The position numbers were made by a program, and so were the translations under genes. The notes below the pieces were generated by a model, which worked only from the letters and a program-made list of their open reading frames with translations, had not been told where the DNA came from and did not search any database. Below are positions 10,700-19,629 of a stretch of 64,000 nucleotides of DNA, one piece after another (the first letter of the stretch is position 1; each line of letters opens with the position of its first letter). The DNA is from Symsagittifera roscoffensis (taxonomy: Eukaryota; Xenacoelomorpha; Acoela; Convolutidae), in NCBI RefSeq assembly GCF_963678635.1, contig NC_087066.1:60048875-60112874 (forward strand), written 5' to 3'.

Positions 10700-12230
10700 C
10701 CAAGACGTCAGTGTCGCTCGAAACCATGGAAAGTCGTGTCGCTTCCCGATACCTCGTTATATTCTCTTCTATCCATCTCAGAGCCAGCATCGTACTCACT
10801 ACTAAGAGCGTCATCTTCTGCCGGTGATCCGGTAGTCCGATCGACCGAATTTCTTCCATATCCCTCACCAGGCAAAGGTTCTTGTGATCTGGATACCACA
10901 CCGTTTGTGCCAAACAGTGGCATGGGGATTCTCCATGGGTGATCTCAAGGCTCCTGAGGTTACGCTCCCCCGAGGCTTCCAAGAGGAGCTCAAGCTCCAT
11001 CATTTTCTCATGCATGGTGTCGTTCTCTTCCATGTTTGGAGCACCCCCCACAGGTTTTCCGATCACGTTTTGTCTCTCGTGATCGCTTGTGTTCTCACTT
11101 TCCAACTTCAAAAGCTCTTCTCCCCAGATTTCACTCAAGTCATCTCTCAACTCTTTCGGTACTGTCCCTCTGATTTTCCTCAACAACTTATGCGAGTGAT
11201 GCGATACCCGAGCCAACCTCACGCACTTGTGCACTGAGAAGGCCTTGTCCACCAGTACTCTCTGGCTGGATGCTTCCACCATCGCCATGTGCAGTGGGTA
11301 GTGGCTTCCGCACAAGTTGGCCATCATTGACCCTATCAGGGTTTTTGCGTTCAATGGCAGGCCATAAGCTTCGCTCATGGGAAACCCCATTTCCGCCTCG
11401 AGACCAACCTTCCAGCTCCGGATGTGTTTTTGAGTCACCTGCAACACCCCAGGCCATGATTCTACGCTCAACACCGTCACTAAATGGTCTTCAGACTCCA
11501 GCCTCTCCAGTGACTGCAGACTACACATTCTCGAGAAGAATCCGAGAGCTGTCGCTATATTCACCGTAGTTCTCGCGTAACACTCCGCAACTATTTGCAC
11601 TTCACTTTTTTCCCTTTCCGTGATGTCTTCAAACCAAGTTACCAGATCTTCTTTTTGAAAGGACAGTATCCTGACACATGACCGTCCATCGCAGGTGTGC
11701 TCTCCGTTCCCACACGTCGAATTCAGACAGCTACCCGGCTCCATCTTCTTTGCTGACCCGAGCTTGTTCGTCTTTTCGCCTGACTCCTGCATCTGAGGTG
11801 AGATTAGTTTGTGCAACACACTCAACTTTGCCAAATCTTCATCCTCCGTTGGTGCTAGCCTCACTCGCTCTGTGGTTTCCTCGATCAGGCTCGCGTGGGG
11901 ATGTGGGCACCAGGAGGGTCTTAGTAACTTCCATACCACTCCCAAGTTCGTGATTAACAAGCCATTTCCATCACCCATGTTCACTTCAACTCTCTTGTTC
12001 GAGCGCGGTATGCTCACCACCTCTGGTGTTTTCTCAAGAATCAGGCCCAGGCTCGGCCCCTCTTTCTCCACCGCGTCTATTTTCACTATTCTTTCTGTCC
12101 AAAACATCAGTAGCTCCGCTACCTCGTGGTTCCTGTGAGCGCCTCCAGTTTCTGAGTCTAAGAAGGGGTTGTAGGCTATTCCCATCACTCCCGACACGTA
12201 TTGGTATTCCCCCTTCTCGCTGAGTCTCGA
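10557..12230 (-). pseudogene. Polyprotein segment G, unknown function
   Basis: About 550 codons in the same frame as segment F, separated from it only by one TAA (12231-12233). Notable stretches are IAYNPFLDSET, VNIATALGFFSRM, PGVLQVTQKHIRSW and a Cys-rich patch with spacing C-x4-C-x6-C-x5-C (CLNSTCGNGEHTC...C), which might bind zinc. The + strand relic at 4560-5880 matches it over most of its length, including across the TAA position, which supports reading F and G as one protein. The last 40-50 residues are probably out of frame. I do not recognise the family. Confidence 0.6.
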
Positions 12231-14192
12231 TTACTGCTCTGACGAGGCCAGGTTACGGTGAACATCATGTTCTTCTTCGAACTTCTTATTATAAAACCTC
12301 CGTACCTCGTCTAGCTTTCTGTGGTTCTCTAGGGATAGTCTGGAACCATCTTCCTTTTCTATTCCAGTACTCTGATACACGTTTAAGATGATCGTTGAGA
12401 CTCTTTTTTCCACGGTTTTACTTCCGCTTGCTCTCTGGTGGCACGCCAAGATGGTGCTATCAGACATCATTGACATTATCCATCTCAAGAAACATGTGGC
12501 ATCCTTCCTCCTAGCCAGGCTCAAGCCTGAATTGTCCCTGGCCACATGTTGCATCAGTGCTTGATACACATCTAGCTTCTTGCCTCCCAACTTCAGCCTG
12601 TCATACGAGGTCAATGTCTCCAACTCTATTCCCACCAGACTCCAGGTGAACATCAATTGTCCTGCGGTTCTAACGAAGGGATTCGCCATCAATGGCGGTG
12701 CTGATGAGGGTGTCCTCATTGCCTCATCGAAATGATCCTTCAACAAGTTCTGCCAGGACCTCTTCAGCTGATTCGCCAATTCTATCTTGTTAACCTCAGC
12801 CTTTTGCTGGGTGGCCCAATTGCGTCGTTTGCGAGCCACTCCACTGTCCAACTTCTTCAAGCAGTCTTCCATTTCCTTCAATGTCTCGAGGGCCACCCAC
12901 CAAGTCCGGGAGGCGTTCCTCGTTTTGTTCCTCTCCAGTGGATCACTCGTCACATGCTTCCCCGTGGCCTGGTGTGCCTTCGAGACCCATTCCTTGCCGA
13001 CATCCACTTCCCATGTCTGCCCGTTCGTTGAACCTCTCTTCACATTTACCTTCTGGGGCTTGAAGTCTTCCTCCGATGTCGAACTGGTGGAAGCCTCTAT
13101 TTCCCTCTCTACTTCGAGTGGTCTTCTGAGCTCCGTGATGCTCTTGTATGCCGCCGTCTTGCATCGAGCCAAAACCATGGGCGCCGTCTCTCTCAAGTTT
13201 CCTTCCGAGACAGCATCCACTGAAGGACTACCTAATCCCTCTACTTCTTTCTTCCTCTTGGGAGTTTTCACATCTCTGCTTGAGGGTGTTGTGGTTATCA
13301 TCACTGATTCGACCTCTCTGTCTACCTCCAACCCTTCCAACTCTTGCCTCCCCCCTGCTCGAGCCTTAAGGATATTAGTACTTTTAATCATATTACTAGT
13401 CCCAACCTTATCCCCTTTTGTATCATCAACTATTTTATCTACAGTTTTTTGTTTCAGAGTAGAGATGTCTTCACATTTTTCTTCTCTAGTCTTCGATCGT
13501 GAATTCCTCAGCTCTATCAGCTTGTTCAGCAGCTCCTTTCTCGCCTTCTCATCCAGGCCCGTTCCTATCAGAAGCGCTTCTCCACACTTCACAACTGTGT
13601 CCCACAGTTCCTCCTTGAATTTGTCCAGCGTCGTCTCGCTGCCCACTTCTTGATTGAATTCCTTCAAGAACTCCTGCCAAGCATCGTCCTTCAGAGACCC
13701 CAGGAACATGTCCCTATTTCCTTCGAAAGTAATCTTTTCCCTTTCCTCCGAGCTCAAGAGTATCATCCCCATATTGGAGGTCTCGCTTGCCAATGGCAAT
13801 TCCAGATTCTTCCGGGGGGACGGGGTCAGAGGTGGAGTGGCAGTATCTGCCCAATTCTCCTCGCTCAAGTCTTTCAACAGCTCTTGAGTGGTGAGCTCCT
13901 TCCCTGATGGTCTTGATTCAGGCGTATTCCCCACTTCCATGTCCTCACCGGCTTCACTGAGAGTTTCATCCATACTCTCTTCTTCTGACTCATTTCTTCT
14001 TCTCTCGAGAATTCTTTTGAACCGGTCCTCCACGGGTCCACTCCTCTTGTCTCCAGGTGTATCCACTGACAGTGGTGATGGTGTCGCCGGGCCAATCTCT
14101 TGTACTCCGTCAGGGCCACGTGCAGTTGACCTGCTGCATCTAGTTCTTTTCCCTCCTGTCTCATTTCCACCTGTTCTAAGCCATAGGGTGCC
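12231..14192 (-). pseudogene. Polyprotein segment F, unknown function
   Basis: The frame is open from just after a TAG at 14193-14195 to a TAA at 12231-12233. The N-terminal 250 codons look disordered and charged (Pro/Ser/Glu-rich: ATPSPLSVDTPGDKRSGP). A middle part is Lys/Glu-rich. The C-terminal third is compact and helical (MANPFVRTAGQLMFTWSL, RRKDATCFLRWIMSMM) and is conserved in the + strand relic at 3984-4430. Segment E overlaps its start in another frame. There is no ATG close to the start, so it was probably joined to E in an intact element. A gag-like or virion role is possible but is only a guess. Confidence 0.6.
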
Positions 14193-14566
14193 CTATATTT
14201 TCTTGTTGCGAATTTCATGTCGTCCACCAATGCAACGTGCCTCTCCATCATGATCATCCTGCCATCATCCCATATTGGTAGCATGTTCTCAAGTCCCTCC
14301 TGCTCAAGAGCACTCAAGACCTTTCGCACTTCATATCCGGGGGGCTGCGAGCCTCTCATCTTTTTCGCTTGCGTCGTCCACGAATTTATCTTCGCCTCGC
14401 TAGTGTGGAAGTAGACCGCCGCCGTGTAGCCGATGAACAGGGGGTCCCAGCAATCAGTGAAGTATTTCTGCATTTCCTCCGTTGTCATCCTCGCCATTAT
14501 GGATGGAATTACCAAGGGACTATTCATTCCCAAGGTCATCCTCCTGACTATCGGGAACTCAGGCAT
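13874..14566 (-). pseudogene. Polyprotein segment E, unknown function
   Basis: 230-codon frame starting MPEFPIVRRM and containing KYFTDCWDPLFIGYTAAV. The first about 140 residues match the + strand relics at 600-950 and 2370-2720. In those relics E continues in the same frame from D, whereas here D ends in TGA overlapping E's ATG (ATGCCTGA). I therefore read the D/E overlap as a frameshift in this copy. Beyond about 14190 the composition favours segment F's frame, so the E tail (RRHHHHCQW...) is probably spurious. Confidence 0.6.
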
Positions 14567-15755
14567 GGCGGCTGGCAGGATTTCTTATGGCCTCCATTAT
14601 GGCCTCCAGCTCCCTCTTGACCAGTGCAAAGCTTTCCTTCCAAGCAGGAATCCTCAAGATCTCTCGTCCGTCTGCTGTCAGTGGGTTCAAGTTCCAGAAC
14701 TTGGGATATGTTTCGATGGGGCCCTCTCGCTTGCCTCCCATTCTACATTGCATCTGCCCCCTGAAGTTGTACACTATCAGCTCGGCATCTTTCACTTTTC
14801 CAAAGAGTACCGTATTGCTCATTTGTGCCCTGAGCACCTCCTGCTGACACCAATTGAGCGCCGTCCCATCCAGTACGCTGATAAGACTCAAGTGCGTCAC
14901 AGAGTAACGATACGTTGTTACCAGGGGATCTGGGAATGCGTACGTCACTGCTGGACCGTAAATGCAGACCACCACCTCCTCTAGACCCCGGATTATCCCC
15001 ATCGGGTCCGACCTCATTGCCAGGCACAGGTCCGTCAACAGAGGCATCCCTCCATTCATCTTCTTCCATTCTTCTCTCGATGTTGGGTTCTTATCTTCAC
15101 CCGTCATGTGCCGATTCTGCATCATGAGGTATTGCACTAACAACGTCTTCAACCCCGCGGCACACTTGTAGGAGTAGGTTTCGATACTCGAGTGGACTTT
15201 CCCCATTGACAGGGGCTCCCCATATTCCATCAATCGATGAAACGACACCAATTCCCCATGGGTCAAGAGTACTAGTGCCAGATACCCATCAACCCGAAGT
15301 GTCTCTACTCCTCGACTAAACATGTACGCTGGGCCCATGTTGAACAAGTATCTGGGGTAGACCAGATATAAAGCCAAGAGCAGGCTGATGGGCATGCCCA
15401 GTATCTCCTGCACGAAGGCTCCAAAGATAGTCGCTGTGGTGCCGAACATTCCTGCCATGAATTTTTTCCTCCAGCAAGGACTCAAGAACTTAAGAATCTC
15501 ATGATCCCTTCTAGTCCTCAGCTCACCCTCGGCGTGCTCTCTCCAGAACCCTCCAATCGTCACTTCATTGGCGGCCGAGACAAATCTAGCCACCGTCATC
15601 TCTCTTCCTTCGGCCAGCTCCAGTTGTTTCTCCAGAAAACTCCAGACTTGTTTCACGAGGGGTGGTGCTTCCTCCCTCGTCTTATTCGTGGCGTTCTCCA
15701 GCCTTGGTGTCAAAAATGGCCACCAGCCATTCTCTTGCGTCAGGCGATATTTCAT
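14559..15755 (-). pseudogene. Polyprotein segment D, unknown function, hydrophobic stretch
   Basis: 398 codons. Near residues 100-145 a long apolar run (FGTTATIFGAFVQEILGM, then ISLLLALYLVYPRYLF) could be membrane-associated or a buried helix pair. Next comes the best-conserved block of the whole family, LLTDLCLAM ... VLDGTALNWC, present in both + strand relic copies. It overlaps the end of segment C by 74 nt in the +1 frame; an ATG lies at 15755, so independent initiation is possible as well as a frameshift. No known domain recognised. Confidence 0.6.
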
Positions 15756-17034
15756 CGACTCTTATTGTTTCTCCGTGTCGGCCACATTTTTTTCTCTCGT
15801 TGCTCGGACCTCTAGACTTGCCGGTGGAATTTGTGATCTTCACCTCCAGCCTCCGAAACCACAAGCTGGCCGTCAATTGGCTTATCGCCGGGTGATCGTC
15901 CCCGATGACTGGGCTGAACTTAAGTTGCCTGGCAAAGTTCGATATCTCTAGCAAGAGCACCTCGTCCAATACGATCAGGATGTCGGCTAATCCATAAAAG
16001 CCCCTCAGTGCATGAGATATGTCCGCCCATGCCGCTGCCAATTCTGACTTGCGGAGCCTCAGGTTCGATGGCTCCAATTCCCGATTGGGGGCTGCCATTA
16101 GAATCTGCCATTCGTTTCCCTCTGCTATTAGGATCAAGACCGCGTACACGAATTGTAGGGCGGGTGGCATATTCGCGTATCCAGGGGATGTGGTGAACAC
16201 CACCTTCGTCTTGGATCCAAATCTCGAGACAACATTCTCTTGCACTTCATTCATCGCTGCAAACAACGTCTGAATGGCTTCCCATATCTTCCTCGATGTC
16301 GGTTCATTGCCCTTCAGCTGCTCAAGAAGTCCCGTCGCGTGCAGATGATCATTCATTCCTGCAAACAATAGCAGCTCAGGCTCACAGGGCATCTCCGACT
16401 TTATTGCCACCACTAGAGTTAACATCTGGTTTAGTTCGGCTCCTGGCAAAGAGTATATCAGAGCCTCCGGCCAGAACAACTTAGGAGACGTTCCTTCGAA
16501 GTCTGATCCCGCAACAATGACTACCCTCGCAGCAACTGGATCTGCTCTATCGTAAACTGCCAAGGTTTTGGCCAGCTGGGGGCTCCCACAGGGCTTCCCG
16601 TACCTGGGATCTTCCGCCAATTTCGAGCCTTCGTAAGCGGCATCTGGCAATTCCATTCCCCCCGGATTCAGCAGCTTGTCCACCACCACCCTCAACTGTG
16701 CCGGGGTCGCCAACCTGATCCTGGCGATGCTCGTTCGGTGTTTGGGGGGTTCTGCTATGAGTCCAGGACTCCCCAGCAGCTTGAGAGGTCTGTAGTTGAT
16801 GGGTCCCATGATCGCTTTCGTGGGAATTCCGGTCAGGTCCGCGGTCTCCATCAGTTTTGTTCTCGAGAAGTGCGCCTCATGAGCTTTCAACCAGTCCACG
16901 CAATGATGTCTATTTAAGTCTTCGTGCGACACTCGTTCAATACCCAGAGTCTCCGCCAATTCTCGCCTGCATTCCAAACCCTCTAGGTCCAGTCCTTTCA
17001 CCTTCTCTGGATATCTCAAGCGAGCGGTCTCCAT
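15682..17034 (-). CDS. Polyprotein segment C, SGNH-like fold suspected
   Basis: 450 codons from an ATG 15 nt after the stop of the SGNH ORF. Residues about 165-345 read like a diverged SGNH-type domain: VVIVAGSDFEG (block I position, GSD in place of GDS), ELLLFAGMNDHLH (the block III G-x-N-D motif intact), a strand TKVVFTTSPG, and later SPVIGDDHPA (possible block V, although the spacing D-x-x-H is not kept here; the + strand relic has DDNH). The N-terminal about 150 residues have no recognised motif. Catalysis by this domain is doubtful because the nucleophile motif is altered. Segment D follows in the +1 frame. Confidence 0.5.
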   Translation of the reverse strand: METARLRYPEKVKGLDLEGLECRRELAETLGIERVSHEDLNRHHCVDWLKAHEAHFSRTKLMETADLTGIPTKAIMGPINYRPLKLLGSPGLIAEPPKHRTSIARIRLATPAQLRVVVDKLLNPGGMELPDAAYEGSKLAEDPRYGKPCGSPQLAKTLAVYDRADPVAARVVIVAGSDFEGTSPKLFWPEALIYSLPGAELNQMLTLVVAIKSEMPCEPELLLFAGMNDHLHATGLLEQLKGNEPTSRKIWEAIQTLFAAMNEVQENVVSRFGSKTKVVFTTSPGYANMPPALQFVYAVLILIAEGNEWQILMAAPNRELEPSNLRLRKSELAAAWADISHALRGFYGLADILIVLDEVLLLEISNFARQLKFSPVIGDDHPAISQLTASLWFRRLEVKITNSTGKSRGPSNERKKCGRHGETIRVDEISPDAREWLVAIFDTKAGERHE

Positions 17035-17049
17035 AGGCCTCTTTTCCCG

Positions 17050-17912
17050 CTAGCTTTCTGCCACTACCACTGAGGATATTGCCCAGCCTGGAGGCGTTGA
17101 TGACGTCACCTCCTCAGACTCCATTGGCGTGGCACTCGGCAATCTGGCCTGGTTGCTCCTCGAGCTGTCTCTAGTGTCGACCCTCGGTCCCAAGCGACCA
17201 GACAAGGCCCTCGAGGCAAGGAATGGTGGGTTCGGAGGTGGCCCTAATGTGAATTGGGCCGTCTCTAGCAGATCCGCCTCTAGCGTATTTATGTGTCCTT
17301 GAAAGACGTCATTCAGCCACTCTGCTCCCCTCGGTCTATCAAGTGGATTCCATCATTGGAGGTGTCCTCAGGGAATCCCGCTTGTTCCATGCGCTCCGCC
17401 ACGTCCAACAGTCCGACAGGGAGCACACTCTTCCGGTGGATTTCTCGGATCACCCTGTTTAGGCTCCGCACCTTCTCGTTCACCTCCAAGGCGTGCTGAT
17501 CGAACTTCACGTTATAAGGGACAGTACATACTGTCAACAGGATGGGGTCCATCTGGATCCTCAGCTCCTCAAGAAGGCAGCTCATCTTGTCGTGCAGCCT
17601 CGTTATCTTCCTCGCTTCTCCCCTTGATACATCATTCGTCCCGATCATCAGGGTCACCGTGTACACTTTAGTCATCCCTAGCATCTCAAGCGTTGCCAAC
17701 ACCTGTGGCGTGGCAGCTCCAGCGAAACTCAAGGTTCCTGTCTGCCAGTGCGATTGGATCCGGGTCAACACCCGCACCAGGCTGTCCCCTATGATTAGGT
17801 GGACCGCGCCTTCTGGCACACGGGGTGGCGCAAGATATTCCACCCAGGCTGCATCATGAAAGCAGTCCCTCTTGGCTTTCTGTTCCGCATTCCAATCCAG
17901 CCGATTGTGCAT
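17050..17912 (-). pseudogene. SGNH/GDSL hydrolase ORF (one frameshift)
   Basis: The ORF starts at ATG 17912, 27 nt after the stop of the coiled-coil ORF. It shows the SGNH hydrolase blocks: I, LIIGDSLVRVL (nucleophile Ser), a Gly in block II context (SFAGAATPQV), III, MIGTNDVS (G-x-N-D), and V, SNDGIHL (Asp-His of the triad). About 200 residues are readable to 17313. The frame then breaks just after block V, and the other frame continues without stops to TAG at 17050-17052, giving about 287 residues in all. One missing base accounts for the break. Such enzymes are esterases or lipases; esterase domains are known in ORF1 of some CR1 LINEs, but one after pol in a gypsy-type element is unusual. 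The substrate is unknown. Confidence 0.85.
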
Positions 17913-17939
17913 GTGGTACCTCTTCTCTGTGTTTTTCTT

Positions 17940-19031
17940 TTAACTCGAGATCACGACGCTCCTGACCGGCTGTTCCCTCCAAGTTGGGGGAAGCTCCGGT
18001 CTTGCCGAACTTTCACGACTTCTCTGCCGCAATTTCTCGCCCAGCTCCTTCAGACGCGATGAGCCGCCGCTCACCTGACTGTCACTCGAGGTCGAGGTTG
18101 GGGTATATCCCGGCAGTACCACATCCATCAGTGGGCGTATGGGTTGCGTCTCTAAGCTACGCAAGGAGGACGTTGCTTCATTCGGTATCCAGACTTTCAA
18201 CCCTTCACTCATGTGTTCTCGGGCCTCCTGGTCAAGGTTGAACCGTCCTCTTGCCCTGTGGGCTTCATCCACTTCCATGCGTGACTCTGGCCTCGAGCTG
18301 GTAACCACTCGCTCTTTTGGCCTGGCTCCCTTCTGTGCATCAAGTTCACGTTGTCGTTGTTCTATTCTCTCCAACTCCGACTTCAGTTGTTCACAATTCG
18401 CGGCATTCTCCCGCACCCTTAGTTCCTGCTGATGTTCAGCTTTTAGCATCTCAAGCAACCTCAGAGTCTGATCTCGTTCGTTGACCGCCTGGTCCCTTTC
18501 CAGCTGAACCTTCTCCCGATCCAGCTTCGCCTGATCCCGATCGAGGTTCGCCTTGTTCCTTTCCTTCTGCGTCTTCTCGAGCTCTTTCTTTAGAACACCA
18601 AGATCCGGATATGCCTCAGTCGTCTGTTGTGCTCGCGTCATCGATGGCACCTTACTCGAGCTCTGGCCTGTAGATCTTGCTGATGGCCTAGCTGGTAGTG
18701 GGAATTCCCCTGCGCCATATTCGGTGTTGTTACTCAGGTCAGGATTCCTTGCCAAGTCAAAGCCCCTTACTCCTCCGTCCACATTCCAAGACAACCATCT
18801 GGTCTGTTCCTGATTTGATATTCCCTCGGTGGTGTAGCCGACCATCAAGACAGCCTCCGTCGCAGACTCCCTGCATTCACCCTGGTCTTCCAACTAGAGG
18901 ATGGCATTCAGCATTACCGCCATTCTCTCGTCTATTTGGGTATAATCCAGGTCCCTCAGGCGTCTGTACAGCTCATCGAGAGTAGGCTTCTTCAGGGCCG
19001 CGGGCATGGATTTCCAGAATCTGTCTGCCAT
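17940..19031 (-). pseudogene. Coiled-coil ORF after pol (one in-frame TAG)
   Basis: The first ATG is at 19031 (MADRFWKSMPAALKK...). An in-frame TAG at 18894-18896 interrupts it after about 45 codons, and the same frame then stays open for 317 codons to 17940. The middle (about 18590-18320) is a strong coiled coil with heptad-like repeats of Lys/Arg/Glu/Asp (RDQAKLDREKVQLERDQAV). The C-terminus is Ser/Pro/Arg-rich and probably disordered. No known domain. Its place at the head of the post-pol block and tight spacing to the SGNH ORF suggest one polycistronic or polyprotein-like unit. It could be a structural or RNA-binding accessory protein; that is a guess. Confidence 0.6.
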
Positions 19032-19629
19032 TCTCTGTGACTTCGGGATGTATTCAAGTCCCAGGTGTCCAGAGAATGTATTCAAGTATGTATTCAAGTA
19101 TGTATTCAGGGTGTATTCAAGTATGTATTAACCAGCTCAAGAATTACCTTCCCGACGTACGTATTCACCAGCTCAAGAATTACCTAACCGACTCAAGTAT
19201 TACCCAACTCAAGAATTCTCTAGAAATATTCCCTTGCAAATACTTGCTGTAGGTGCCGATTATCGCGAGTTCAACCAAGATTTCTCTTTCTGTTTCTCGC
19301 TTGAGTATAGTTGGATTTTTCAACTTTGTTTTTCAAACTTGATCTGAAAACAGAAACCATATTAAAACTTAACATGTCATGTTCCTAACCTAGAGACCCC
19401 CCTTTTACCAGTATGGTTAAAATCTTATCATTCTCATATCACTTAAAACAATTCAATTGGAATTTCCTTAAAAGCATGCAGATTCATTTTATGTTTTAGC
19501 ACCGTTAATTCTTCTAAAATTCAATTGTCATGCCAATCGCGTCTTAAGATCCCTTTATCTGTGCCGCACCCCAGTACCTAACTCAAGACTCCTCCCTCAC
19601 ACCCAACTCGAGACCCCCGTGTCCCCAAC
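19032..19629 (-). other. Non-coding spacer between pol and the post-pol ORFs, with short repeats
   Basis: It holds tandem copies of a 12-bp unit (GTATTCAAGTAT, 19045-19128) and four closely spaced CTCAAG hexamers within repeats of AGCTCAAGAATTACC (19132-19211). The rest is AT-rich without an ORF. It could carry a promoter, a splice site or an RNA signal for the downstream ORFs; no specific element can be named. Confidence 0.5.

Noticed and set aside
12787-13653. 288-codon + strand frame
   Set aside because: Antisense shadow of segment F; Ser/Pro/Leu-rich composition typical of the complement of a Glu/Lys/Arg-rich gene.
13874-14190. Segment E tail (His-rich RRHHHHCQW) as a metal-binding protein part
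   Set aside because: The overlapping F frame has the better composition here; the His run is an out-of-frame reading of a Pro/Ser-rich stretch.
10298-19031. Post-pol block as a classical retroviral env
   Set aside because: No signal peptide, furin-type site, fusion peptide or C-terminal membrane anchor is evident; position alone is not enough.
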